Of a stretch of 64,000 nt of DNA, positions 35,693 through 46,924 are shown in pieces. Within the stretch, counting starts at the first letter, position 1; every line of letters begins with the position of its first letter. This DNA is from Gerris lacustris (taxonomy: Eukaryota; Arthropoda; Insecta; Hemiptera; Gerridae), in the NCBI GenBank assembly GCA_951217055.1, contig OX578276.1, positions 120,660,979 to 120,724,978 of the forward strand, read 5' to 3'. The notes below the pieces were generated by a model. The model was not told where the DNA came from, ran no database searches, and saw only the letters and a list, made by a program, of their open reading frames with translations. The translations under genes were made by a program, and so were the position numbers.

Positions 35693-36775
35693 TAAATGTT
35701 AATTTTAAGGAGAGACGCCTTTCTTTATTTTTAAAAAGAAAAAAATAATGGTCTCGTGTCTGTCAGTTTGCCTTATAAAAGGAGACAATTTTCAAAAATT
35801 CGCATTACAAAAATTTTGAAGCCATTGCACTAGCTTAATTGTCTTCGAAAATTCGCTAAACTTACCTTGTTAACAAAACAACCTTCACTTGTTGGTTCCA
35901 TATTAATTTCAACCTTCTGAGCCCATTCCTTTCTCCTCCATTTGCACTCAATTATTTTTATATTAAAACCATTTTCTTTAAAAATATTCATCTAATTTTG
36001 AAGTCTTTTAGCTGGTTTATCCCAAGTAGGCCCTCAGATAGTTCCTTATTAATTTTAGCCGTTGTGCACATTTTATTAAATATAAATAAATGAGATCACA
36101 ATGTAAATAGAAATTGGCTCAAAAATAACCACTTTATAATCGCATTATTTTATACTCATATGACCATTCGTCCAATACTTGGACGTTAGGAAGCTATGTG
36201 CCACACTAATTGGATGACGATTTTCAATAATGTATTATTTTCTATTTCTTTTGTTTCAGGTTAGTCAACTATTTTAACAACTTCTTCGATTCAGGTACTT
36301 ATTTATTACATTTATAATTCCGTGAGGAGAGTAATAAATAAACAACGTCTGAATAACTTGATATTTTATCTTTATTAATAAGAAAAGAAAACAACTATTA
36401 TGCACACGCACACTCACACATGAACGTAATATATATATATTTTTTTACTGATACTTGGTCGAAGAGTAATATGGGAACATTTATTACTTGAACATATAAC
36501 AAGAACGTTACAAAATTAATGTATCTTTATAGATTAATGATAAAGAAAATTAATCAAATACATACATACATGTGTACATTATTATTAAAACAATATTTTA
36601 ATCCGCATTTGTAAGAGTAGGCTTCGATCAATTAAATATCATTAACAATTTTTAATGTTATTTATTTTATGAGAATAAGAATATTGACTGCCCAATGTGA
36701 TCAACAATATAAATAATTTATCATAAATACTATTGTTCTAACATCCACATTTTTATTAATATTAAAGTAATAAAT

Positions 36776-36850
36776 GGGGAGCTAGCGTGGTAGAGGGTGA
36801 GTCAAGGCGAATCAAGGTCATGGGTTCGAACCCGTGCCATGATGCTTTGA
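36776..36850 (+). mobile_element. tRNA-derived sequence with perfect B box
   Basis: GCTAGCGTGGTAGAGG (A-box-like, 36781-36796) is followed by GGTTCGAACCC (36823-36833), which matches the pol III B-box consensus. A GGG/CCC T-arm can pair, but the acceptor halves do not, so it is a SINE head or tRNA relic, not a functional tRNA. Confidence 0.6.
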
Positions 36851-36916
36851 TTTGAATAATGAATCGAGAATGGAGCAAGGCGAGGACGCACGCTTTGACG
36901 TTAATGAAAGTTTAAA

Positions 36917-37091
36917 TTTTAATTTAAATCAAATTATAATTATTATTAACAACGGGAGATAGACAGAGAAAAATAGACTCCAGCACCGGGGCTCGAATAT
37001 AGAGCCCGTGCTTCGAGTCCCGGTGCTGGAGTCTATTTTTTCTGCCAATCTCCCGTTGTTAATAATAATTATAATTTGATTTAAATTAAAA
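36917..37091. repeat. tRNA-like palindrome, second copy
   Basis: The left arm 36917-36997 and right arm 37012-37091 are complementary with few mismatches around a 14-nt loop. The arm order is the same as at 29599: AT-rich end, CGGGAGAT.AGACAGAG block, CTCCAGCACCGGG, then a B-box-like TTCGAGTCC on the inner right side. It differs in sequence from 29599-29786, so the palindromic form was either propagated and then diverged, or arose twice. Confidence 0.85.
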
Positions 37092-37523
37092 ATAGTAACA
37101 TCTTGTTAAATTTGTTATTATGTTTGAACGAATAAATAAAATTTAAAAGTATACTTACTAGAGTTTCCAAAAAACGATAATATATTATTATATACCTCTA
37201 TAAAGTGGTATCTAATCTACTTACCTTTAGTTGTCTCATTTGCCTTCTTCGTGTTAACTGATTTAAGTTCGAACTTTATTTAGGTACTAGTAATGAGGTT
37301 ATAGGTAATGCTTAATTCTATTGTAGCAGTAGAATAAATAGGCATAGAATCAGTAGCGTACACAGAAAATGTTTTCGGGGGGGGGGCCCAACCAAATTTA
37401 ACTTATATGCGGGTTTAGCATACCCCATAATTTATTATAGTTGTAATTTCTCCCCCTTTTCAACACTCTAATTTCAATTTCTAACCTCATATTTAATTAA
37501 ATTAAAATCCTATGAGGTAACAC

Positions 37524-38475
37524 CTCACTATGTGATGTGATCGTTCTAAAGAACGATTATGTCTCCGATTCCAATAATTCCAAGACATAAATCTGTTCCA
37601 GTTGTCAGACATTTTTGATCCCGTTTCTGGGTGTTAGTCTGTCTCTCGCTCAATCATTGTGAACAATTCTTAAAAACTACTCTTTCGATTTTAATGAAAT
37701 TCGGATGGCAGTTAATTAACATATAAAAAGTCCATTGTTGGTCCTATATAAGGTCCAATCTTCTGGTCCCATTTCCCTCCACCACATTTCTCCACCTGCC
37801 ACCATTTCTCTTCCACATGTGCACACACATACATTTATTTACACCTTATCTTCAAAAATATTCATCTGATTTTATAAAACTTATCTGATAGAAGCTCACA
37901 GATTAATTTTAACTGTCTGCGCTGTTTAAATTTTGGTAAATTGATACTTTAAATCATGTAAAAATCAAACCAATTTTGACTAATTTAAAAAAGGAGGGAA
38001 AATTGAGTAAATTTAACATGAATAAAGTATCAATATAGCAATATTTTAAGAGCGCAGACGGTTGAAATTATTCTTGGGTTATCTGCGGGCTACTTTAAAC
38101 AAACCATTAAAATTTCATAAAAATCAGATGAGTACTTTTGAAGACATAGGTGTAAATAAATGTATGTCTGTGCGAATGTGGAAGAGAAATAAATAGGTGC
38201 AGAAGATTGAAACTTATACGTGATCAGCAATGTTATAACCTGGCTAATTATGACCTACCATCAAAATTTCAATAAAATTGGACGAATAGCTTTTAAGATA
38301 TGTGGGTTCGCAAAAATTGAAGGATAGGCGGACACGGGACCCAAACTGTACCCTGATGTTGAACAGATTTCTGTCTTGGAATTTTTGAAATAGGAGACAT
38401 AAAAATTGTTCGTTCTTCAGAACTGTCACATATCTTCCGTTTCCTTTGGTAAGCTCGGAAGCAAAACGTGATCCA
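37524..38475. repeat. long foldback nested in the hAT element
   Basis: The right half (about 38230-38475), reversed, gives CTTCCGAGCTTACCAAAGGA, then a GTTCTGAAGAACGAAC block and an AAAAATTCCAAGACAGAAATC-type block. The left half from 37524 gives the matching TGATCGTTCTAAAGAACGAT, CCAATAATTCCAAGACATAA and TTAAAAACTACTC blocks. Arms are hundreds of bases long. The extreme left CTTCCGAGC end is missing. It belongs to the same family as 34766, 59727 and 61403. Confidence 0.65.
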
Positions 38476-38929
38476 TACTGCAAAAGCAAACGTGGATTTG
38501 GAGCACATACGAATTTCAAATTTTTATCTAGAAGAGAATTCTTCTCTAAGAAAATTAAATACCTATTGCAAAACAAAAGAATCATTCGCTCATTCGCTGG
38601 GTAATTACATGGGACATTTAACATCAAATGTTTTCTGAACGCTTTTTGAGTTTTTAGATTTAAATTTACTATTACTATGTAATATGAATCAGTTTTTTCA
38701 CAAAATGATAAACCGATTTATTTATATTGCCTCTGTTTTCCCACTACATGTCGACGAACACTAGTCCGACCTGAGTCAGCAAGAGGGGAATGCCGCGTAG
38801 ACAAGAGGACCCACGTTCTACACACAATCCTGGTCCAAAACAAAAATTTGCTACTGAAATCCACAACCATCATTTTCCCGTTTAAGCCAGTCTAGTGTGC
38901 ATATTTTAATTCAATTAATTTAATTCCAT

Positions 38930-39880
38930 CGGCAAAAGTTCGAGTTGACTCGGGCCTCATTTAATTTAATGTGCTTAACACCTAGGCCGAGCCGGCAATC
39001 GGGTCAATTATTGAACGGATCCCAATTTATTTTGATGCATAATTTCCATCGACAAAATCGGGCCTACTAGCAATCAGGCCCTTCATTGTACTTATCCTAA
39101 TCAATTCAATGCACTTAATTCTATAGCAAAAAATCCGGGCCTAGCTGTCAATCGGAGCAGTCTATTTTTACGAATCCAAATTCAATTCATTGCATTAGGA
39201 TTCGTAATGAATTGAAGCTGTCCTATAATGCAATCTATGCTATTGAACTGGACTAAAACCACAAAAAAATCATTGAATTCAATTGGCGAAAAATCGGGCC
39301 CAGCCGAAATCGGGTCGATCAAGTTTAATGTTTTTAGTTCCACTGGCAAAAATCAAGGCCTAGTCGGCAAATGAGCCGATTTATTTCATGCATCCTAATT
39401 TAATTCAATGAATCTAATACCATCAGCAAAAATCTCGGTCCAGCCAAAATCGGGCCGCTAGGTGTTTAATAGTTTTAGTTTCATCGACAAATATCTGGGC
39501 CCAGCCGACAGTCGGGCCGGTATAGTGTTTAATAAATTCAATTCCATCGGCAAAATCCGGGCCCAGCCGACAGTCGGGCCGCTATAGTGTTTAATAGTTT
39601 TAGTTTCATCGACGAAAATCCGGGCCCAGCCGACAGTCGGGCCGGTATAGTGATTAATAAATTTAATTCCATCGGCCAAAATCCGGGCCCAGCCGACAGT
39701 CGGGCCGGTATAGTGTTTAATAAATTTAATTCCATCGGCAAAATCCGGGCCCAGCCGACAGTTGGGCCGGTATAGTGTTTAATAAATTCAATTCCATCGG
39801 CAAAATCAGGGCCCAGCCGACAATCGGGCCGGTATAGTGTTGAATGAATTTGATTCTATCGGCAAATCCGGGCCGAGCTT
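38930..39880. repeat. GC-rich minisatellite, 62-63-bp unit
   Basis: CCAGCCGA recurs at 39501, 39563, 39626, 39689, 39751 and 39813, a period of 62-63 bp. Units have a GC part (GGGCCCAGCCGACAGTCGGG) and an AT part (TTTAATAAATTCAATTCCAT). Leftward to about 38930 the units become very diverged. Open frames across it on both strands are by-products of the periodicity. Confidence 0.85.
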
Positions 39881-40080
39881 ATTTGGGGTGATTAAGTGTA
39901 TACACACCATAAGATAATAATTAATTCCTTTTATTGGGAAATATTTACAGTCAATTCGAATGCATCTGTCATTACTGTGTTTTTTTGGTTTTAAGTGTAT
40001 GGCGGGTCTTAGGTATGTAATCATTTCGGGGGGGGCCAGGGCCCCTTGGGCCCCCCCCTGTGTACGCCACTGCATAGAAT

Positions 40081-40488
40081 ACGTTTATGCATATAGTTGA
40101 AATTAATATGTTGAATTTGAATGTAGAAAATTACAAAAAGCAAAATTGAAAACCCTCTTTGCTGTTCATCTTAATACTGTGATTTTTAAGATAAATCTAC
40201 AACTTTTTTTTTTATTTAGTATTTTTTTATGTATATATTTATTAGTAGTTTTGAACCCTTTTTACTTTTTCATACACTTAGTATTTAGAAAGAAAAAGTA
40301 TTATTATGGCAAGAAATTCGATTTTGTTTTGAGATTTTGCTAGATTTGCACGTTTTAAGGTCTCCTGAGTCTAAAAAAGTGGTTTTTAAAAAATGTCTGT
40401 CTGTCATCAGCAATCTATCGTCTGAAGTCAGTAGTTTCTGCAGCAACTACCGACCGTATAAGTGGAGCTTAAATAACCGGGCCTACAA
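40081..40488. other. gene-free stretch with dispersed repeat
   Basis: From about 40349 (CACGTTTTAAGGTCTCCTGA) it belongs to the repeat also present from 7259. Nothing else is seen. Confidence 0.5.
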
Positions 40489-41297
40489 AGTAGAAATCGG
40501 TAAATGAATTTTTGCTCCAAATCTGGGGCCCAAAAAGTTAAATATTTTTCTTTAAAACTTGTTACTTACTCCATGGCGTAACATCCATTGTAGGGACTGA
40601 TCCTCCGTTCTATCGCTATCAGCCCATATCTTCCTCTGTTGAGCCACTGATCGCCATCGTCTGACTCCCAAGTGGCGCAAGTCATCCTCAACATCTTGGA
40701 GCCATCTTTGTCTGGGTCTTCCTTGGATCCTACGTCCTCCAGGATTCTGAGAAAAAAAACTGCCTTTACGGCCCTTTCTTCTTTCATTCGCTGAACGTGT
40801 CCAAGCCAACGAAGTCTGCTGCTTTTGATTTCTGCCACTATACTTGCCTCTTTATACCGTGAGCGCAGCTCTTCGTTAGTCCTAATTCTCCAAACCCCAT
40901 GCACATAGACTGCTCCAAAGATCTTCCGGAGAACTTTCCTTTCCCAAACTCCTTACATATTCTCGGAAAATTTGGTCAAGCATGCCTCCGAACCATACAT
41001 TACCACGGGTCTTCTAATAGTTCGATAAATACGTACTTTAGTTGTTCTAGATAAACTACTTGCCTTAAGGATAGAATTCAGTGCCCACATACAACGACTT
41101 CCAGCAGTAACCCTCGCTTTTATTTCTTCTAAACCTTCATTTTTCTCGTTTATTATTTTATCATAGGCTCATTTTATATTATAAGTTTATAAAATATTAT
41201 TATTCTATTATTTTAAAGTAGAAATCGGTAAATGAATTTTTGATCCAAATCTGGGGCTCAAAAAAGTGAAATATTTTTTCTTTAAAACTGTTACTTC
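40489..41297. repeat. about 78-82-bp direct repeats flanking a LINE fragment
   Basis: Sequence 40489-40566 (AGTAGAAATCGGTAAATGAA onward) recurs at 41216-41297 with about five differences. The LINE piece lies between them. The flanking repeat is itself part of the family at 4715 and 7259, whose order continues after 41297. Confidence 0.75.
40567..41165 (-). pseudogene. LINE ORF2 C-terminal fragment (RT thumb and tail)
   Basis: Reading down from 41165, in more than one frame, the minus strand gives EEIKARVTAGSR, LNSILKASSLS, IYRTIRRPVVMYGSEA, VLRKIFGAV, WRIRTNEELRSRYKEASIV and RLRWLGHVQRM. After a frameshift it gives GGRRIQGRPRQRW and VEDDLRHLGVRRW. This string of blocks is the common C-terminus of many insect LINE ORF2 proteins. 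RT catalytic motifs are absent, and at least two frameshifts and one stop are present. It is non-functional. Confidence 0.8.
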
Positions 41298-41889
41298 ATT
41301 TAAATACGAATCTATCAATTCAAGTTGTTTTACGGGAAAAATCTAGTTCCTGATAAAATAGCTTTAAAAGCAAACAATGAGAGGTCGGGGCGATTCCCCG
41401 CCGAGGAGTTAAGTTATTGGCTTATTTTGGTAATATGTTCAATAATGTTTAAATTTAACTACGTATAACGTAGAGGTAAATATAATTACGTATAATATAA
41501 ATGTAAAATACTGGTTCATGAAATTATGTACTCTTATTTGAAAACGTTTTGTACAAGATGTATCGTTTTAAAGTGTTATTTAATTAACTTGTTTAAGGAA
41601 TAGAACGGATTGAAATCTTAAATTACTGTTTAATATTTTGAAGTAAAAATATTGACCAGACATTTATTAGTTTTTTCATTTAAAAATTAAAATAGATTAA
41701 TAATTAAGAAAAAGGTTTTTAGAGTGAATGTTTTCAATTCTTATTCTTTATTTATTATTTATGTATTATTAATTGATCATTAAATGTTAATTTTTATATC
41801 TCGAATAAGCCCTGGTTGTGGGTGGGGGTTGTACATAGCTATTTATTAGAAGAAATGAGGAAAAATAAATATTTATTTTAAAATATGTA

Positions 41890-41928
<39 letters not shown>

Positions 41929-41986
41929 CCCACAAAAAATAGTACTTAAAAATTAGTAAAATTAAAATAGTAGTAGTAAATAGTAC

Positions 41987-42140
41987 TTCTTAAGATTGTT
42001 GCTCCCCTATAATGTTATAAAATATAAATGACTTTGAATAAATAACTATAAGACAAAGGGGTGTTTAGTCCAATTTACTTTGGGACAAAGGAATATCACC
42101 TTTCTGATGTTTTTATAAGGGGAGTAACAATCTAAAGATG
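41987..42140. mobile_element. TIR element (MITE-like), fuller copy of 695-755 family
   Basis: TCTTAAGATTGTTGCTCCCC at the left is mirrored by GGGGAGTAACAATCTAAAGA at the right, about 22 of 26 matches including the next bases. About 154 bp, without coding capacity. Confidence 0.65.
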
Positions 42141-42161
42141 TCCAAAAAATTATTATTATTA

Positions 42162-42173
42162 TTATATATATAT

Positions 42174-42248
<75 letters not shown>
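42162..42248. repeat. (TA)n microsatellite
   Basis: About 85 bases of TA with one CATACA interruption near 42176-42182. Confidence 0.95.
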
Positions 42249-42250
<2 letters not shown>

Positions 42251-43341
42251 ATATAGTTTTTATTATAAAAAATGTGATAGTTGTCAAAGTAAATAACATT
42301 GTGGTAATGTACAATCTTGATGGCTCAACATTATTCTGTTTCTGTGCACATAATATCTTGGTTATGTACACAGACTTAAGAGATGTAATTATCTCTCTTC
42401 CAGTCAACCAATCTAGCGAAAACTTCTCACATTGACTCTGTACCAATACAAAAAAAATTAAAATTATTTAATAATAAATATCATTATAAAAATGTATATT
42501 TTTCTCTGTACAGTGCCCTTTATATTTATTATACTATTTTAATTGAGTCTTCAGGGGTTAATTGGTACAATTTTTTAAAACGTGTTTAAAATAATCTTTC
42601 CTAAGGACTCAATTAAAATATTATAAAAAAAAAAAAAAAATATTAATTAATTAGCCAATTAATAAATTTACTAATTAACAAATTAATCTGTCGATGACTC
42701 GCTGAAAGATAATGATTAAATATAAAGGATTTAAATAAAAAAAATACAGGGCTAGTATAATTACTAAAATTAATTAATTAAGTAACACCGATGCACAACC
42801 ACTCGATGAGGGTCTAGGCCTACCAAATGGCTTATACAACTGTATAAAATGTAATGGATGACATGCGTTGTGAGCCATTGAAATGACTCAAAATGGCAAA
42901 AATAAACTTCAAGGCAATTAAAGTGGCTGATAAGAAAGAAACAACATGTTGGGTATAAGATATGTTTCAATAATAAATACGGTTGCAGCGAGAAGATAAA
43001 TTAAATAAAGTAATAAATTATAATTACAGACAAGGCTAATGAGTAAATATGTTACATTCTGTGTATGCACAATGGTTACAGTCGTTAATGCTCATTATAA
43101 TTAAAATTTAAAAGCAAAGTGTGTTCTTCAAATTTATAAACAATTACTTGCATGTGTAATATGGTATTAAGTGATGCCTCATAGTCAGGACAGTAAGGAT
43201 AAAAACCATTATGTTAACAAGGTTTAGTATTTCTGGAGTGATGTCTTGCACGGGATAACCTGAGAATGACACTAAACTTGGGTAGCAGATTGATGATGTT
43301 CTACAAAATTATCTGAAATGCAGCTGTTTTGACGTTAACGA

Positions 43342-43360
43342 CCCCCCCCCCCCCCCCCCC
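43342..43360 (+). repeat. poly-C tract (C19)
   Basis: Nineteen C in a row. Confidence 0.85.
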
Positions 43361-43586
43361 TCTAATGTAGACTTATCCACTTGCTCAGGTCCTTTAACAC
43401 CGGCAATCTGATACAAGTAACTCTCTACGATTAATTATATTATAATGAAGAGTAAATTCCAACGTGTTAATTTTCTGATTTATGACTGACATAATAACGA
43501 AGCAATAATATTCTCAGTTAGTAATTGAGAAATGCGTCTCCCCATTAAAAGTAGATTTATTTCACAATCTTCTGTGGCTGTAAAAG

Positions 43587-43730
43587 AACTAATAAGCATG
43601 TAAGTGGTAAAACTAATCAGCATGTGAGTGGTAGAACTAATCAGCATGTAAGTGGTAGAATTAATTAGCATGTGAGTGGTAGAACTAATCAGCATGTGAG
43701 TGGTAGGACTAATGGGCGTGCGGGTTTAAA
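43587..43730. repeat. 24-bp tandem repeat, five units plus a decayed sixth
   Basis: Units start at 43587, 43611, 43635, 43659 and 43683 and follow AACTAATCAGCATGTGAGTG with a short tail; 43707-43730 is a degenerate sixth. Because 24 is a multiple of three, the minus strand reads as a repeating eight-residue MLISSTTH/Y pattern, but no start context or homology supports a gene. Confidence 0.9.
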
Positions 43731-44381
43731 TCTGACCAATGCTAACTTATTATCTTTTAATTTTCACATCCCACCAGCACTGAAGATGACCAGATTTACC
43801 ATTCCAATGGCCCCGAATCAAAACACGTTGATTTTTCAAAAGAATGAAAGCTGAACTATTGAAGCCATTTCAAAAATGTTTTTATTAATGTCTGAATAAT
43901 TCATAGCCCTATTTAGATTGCCTGAGATAAGCAAAAGTGACAATTTGTATCTCACCTTCTACTATTTCGTCTACGATAGTCAACTTATATTTGGTATCAT
44001 GATAAACCAAAGAAGAATTAGAACTAGTCACTTCTCTGTAAAGGAAACAAAATTAATGTTTGTGCAACCCAATTTAGTTCCTTACACTGTATACCCTTCA
44101 ACTAGTGAAATAATTACTTGCTATTTTAAGACCATTGTCTTGCTCGACTAATCTATTCACAGTATACTGCAATATGATAAATGATGGTCATGATAGTCTA
44201 AATATAACTATGTTCCTTTCGCTCTATTGTTTTATTTATATAGTTTTTACTACGTTTTTATTAGCTTGCTTTCTTGTTTTGTGTTTGATTGTTTGTTGTA
44301 CAAATCTGGCAATCGATTTCTAACTAACTTCCCGAATAGCTAGACATTTGAAACTTATAGCATAGTTCAGAACACGATGAC

Positions 44382-44520
44382 TGTTTTAAATAAGAACTTC
44401 TTGTATAGTTTGAACATTAACTATCAATATATTTCATTTTATATTTTATAAAATGTACAAATGTCACAATTAAAAATAAACACTTTAACTTATATAAAGT
44501 AAACAACAAGTTATTAAACA
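44382..44520 (-). repeat. 3' LTR of the gypsy element
   Basis: Plus-strand sequence runs from TGTTTTAAAT to TTATTAAACA, so the LTR has canonical TG...CA ends in either orientation. It differs from the 5' LTR at one internal position (TATAGTTTG against TATAATTTG) and at the outer dinucleotide. Confidence 0.93.
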
Positions 44521-44534
44521 TCTTCCCCTTTTAG
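44521..44534 (-). other. polypurine tract
   Basis: Minus strand CTAAAAGGGGAAGA lies directly against the 3' LTR start TGTTTAAT. This is the usual plus-strand primer position. Confidence 0.85.
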
Positions 44535-46924
44535 ACACATACTATCCTAGGTCTGATGAAATGAGAGTTGCGTCTGTATGTCAGTCCTGAGTCAGTCTTC
44601 ACAAGATAAGATCTTGGAGCCCCTACTGTATTAAGTATAACCCCAGGTTCCCAGTACTTAGTTCTAACATTTTGTATGTATATTGTTTGTCCGGGTAGAA
44701 AACTTGTCTCATGTCTTTTTGCATTTATATCGTCAGCTCTAGCTTTGTTTGGAACTGTCCTCACTGTCAACCTATCAGCAGGGACGGGAAGTTTTGACCG
44801 TAGCACCCGGCCCATTAATAGTTGCGCTGGTGAAAATTCCAGCCCTGCCACAGTGCTATTCCTATAGTTAAGAAGGCTTAAATTTATATCTACACCGGAT
44901 TCTAAAGACGTTTTAATGATTTTCTTTGCTATCCCCACACCTTTCTCTACTAATCCATTAGCCTGAGGGTAATGTGGGCTAGTTGTTTGAATCTTGAAAT
45001 CCCATTTTTTTGCGAATTCCTGTAGTTCATATGAACTGAATGGCATATTGTCAGCTATTAAAATTTGAGGAATTCCTAATCTAGAAAAAATTTGAATCAA
45101 TGCCTGTTTCACAGCATTGCTTGTTTTATAGTTGATTTTTATCACTTCTAACCACCTAGAATAATAATCCATCAGCACTAAATAGTATTTTCCTGCCCAA
45201 TCGGCAATATCTGCACCTACTTTAACAAATGGTGTGGTCGGCAATTCATGGTTGATAAGGGGCTCTTTTATATTTGACCTTCGATACTTCTGACAAACAC
45301 TACATGAGTCTTTTATATTCTTAACATCTGACCTGATCCCTGGCCAATATTAGTAACTGGAAACAATTCCATTCATCTTCGCTTCACCCAAGTGAGTTTC
45401 GTGAAGTCTCTTAATAATTAAATATCGCAATTTTTTAGGGATTAGAATTCTATTATTAAAATACAACAACACGTCATCTAACTGAATGTCGTTTCTAAGT
45501 TTAAAATAATGAGCTAATTCACCTCCTGATTCCACTGATTCAGGCCAGCCATGTTTATAATATTCACTTACTTTACTTAGGACTTCGTCCTCGATAGTCT
45601 CTTTTTTAAATTCTACAAATCGGTCGTCAGAGAATTTAACTGAGCCTGCTTCACTAACGCAATGAACCATTTCTAACATTGTTTTGTCCAATTTTACATC
45701 AGTTTTAATGCCACACCTAGACAGAAAATCAGCAATGTACATATTTTTTCCTGGCAAATATTGTAATTTGAAGCGGTAGGGCAATAATTTCAACTTTATT
45801 CGTCGTAGTCTATTATTTTGTATTTTATTTATCGGTTTATTTATAAGCGACACTAAAGGTAAATGATCTGTGAGGATGGTTATATCACTATGTCCATATA
45901 TATAAGTGTGAAGTTTTGAACAAGAGAATGAAACTGCCAGAAATTCTTTTTCTATTTGAGCATATTCAGTTTCTGCCGAATTAAGTGATCGCGAAGCAAA
46001 ATATACTGGCCTGTTGTTCTGCAGTAAACAACACCCTAGCGCATCCTGGGAGGAATCACACTGAATCACTATCAGAACATCAGGCTTAAATGAGGCCATA
46101 ACTTGGTTGCTAGAGACTATTTCTTTTATATTATTCAATGCCTCCGAGTGGACTTCAGTCCAACACCAGGCAGTATCCTTCTTTAATAATTCTCTAAAAG
46201 GTGAAATAATCTGTGACAAATTTGGGATAAAACCCCGCAGAAAATTAACCATCCCTAATAATCTCTGTAACTCAACTCTGTTTTTAGGATTTTTTAAAGC
46301 GTTAATGACCTTTACCTTTTCCCCATCTGGTTGCATGCCCTTTTCTGAAAACAACATTCCTAAATATTTTATTTCAGACTGACAATATTGAAATTTATTA
46401 ATGTTAAACTTTATGTTTAGGCTTCTAGCCCTTTCTAATACTTTTCTCAAAATGTCGTCGTTTTCTTTTTTGCTATCCGATGCAATACAAATATCATCGA
46501 AGTAAACAGTTACACCTGGAATATCTCCGAAATGCCTCGATACAAGTTTATGGAATAATTCAGGCAGGTTAGCTAGGCCAAAAGGCGACCTTAAAAATTG
46601 ATAAGTACCGAAAACAGTGGCAAAACTACAAAATTTAGCAGAACCTTCATTAAGTTTGATATGATAAAACCCGTCTTTAATATCTAAAACACTAAAAAAC
46701 TTTTTGTTAGCCAAACAGGGGGAAATGTCATTAATTGTTGGAATTGTAAATCGTTCTCTCACTATGAATTTATTTAAATGTTGAGGGTCGATGCACACTC
46801 GCAAGGAGCCATCAGGTTTTTCAACGATAACCACATTGGAAACCCACTCCACAGGTCCAGTTGACTTCTTCCTGAGCCGTATTCTCCCAATCCACTGCTT
46901 GTTCTTCGCCCTGGACATCATCAA
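44531..46924 (-). pseudogene. pol: gypsy pol: reverse transcriptase, RNase H, integrase
   Basis: A single frame runs from 46924 to 44531 and is broken only by TAA at 45350-45352. RT: VIVEKPDGSLRVCIDPQHLN, FSVLDIKDGFYHI, then SPFGLANLPELF and the catalytic VYFDD. RNase H: CDSSQDALGC, EKEFLAV, TDHLPL, ADFLSR. Integrase: LHETHLG and, after the stop, CSVCQ (HHCC zinc site); then the DDE core with Asp in VGADIADW, Asp in ADNMPF and Glu in PHYPQANGLVEKG. The protein would reverse-transcribe element RNA and insert the DNA. The N-terminal fingers of RT and all of protease are missing. The stop would separate RT/RNase H from integrase unless read through. Confidence 0.92.

Larger units (their letters stand above)
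34766..36215. mobile_element. foldback-family element split by a Harbinger insertion
   Basis: The left part, from CTTCCGAGCTTACCGAAG (about 34766) to 34888, and the right part, from about 35693 to 36215, line up with consecutive segments of the copies at 59727-60322 and 61403-62295. The right end has GGAAGCTATGTGCCACACTA (36191-36210). The intervening 34889-35692 is a separate PIF/Harbinger element. Confidence 0.55.
37351..40072. mobile_element. 2.7-kb hAT-type element with 8-bp TSD
   Basis: The termini CAGTAGCGTACACAG (37351-37365) and CTGTGTACGCCACTG (40058-40072) are inverted repeats with one mismatch, continuing into G-rich and C-rich blocks containing GGGGGGCCCAA. Exact 8-bp direct repeats CATAGAAT flank the unit (37343-37350 and 40073-40080). 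This fits hAT. There is no transposase. The interior is occupied by a long foldback (37524-38475) and a GC-rich tandem repeat region (about 38930-39880). Confidence 0.88.
41301..44381. other. gene-free stretch with small repeats
   Basis: It holds the continuation of the dispersed repeat (to about 41460), a T31 run near 41891-41921, the TIR element 41987-42140, a TA array, C19 (43342-43360) and a 24-bp tandem repeat. No supportable gene. Confidence 0.5.

Noticed and set aside
38244..38627. 127-codon minus-strand frame
   Set aside because: It lies in the right arm of the foldback nested in the hAT element, a non-coding repeat; two overlapping frames are open and neither has a motif.
39458..40075. 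Overlapping open frames on both strands with repeated GPTVGWAR or ARLSAGP motifs
   Set aside because: They follow the 62-63-bp minisatellite period, occur in several frames at once and change frame where unit length changes.
44676..46382. Plus-strand frames (44676-44867, 46107-46382) and 51042-51404
   Set aside because: They are antisense shadows of the gypsy pol and gag.
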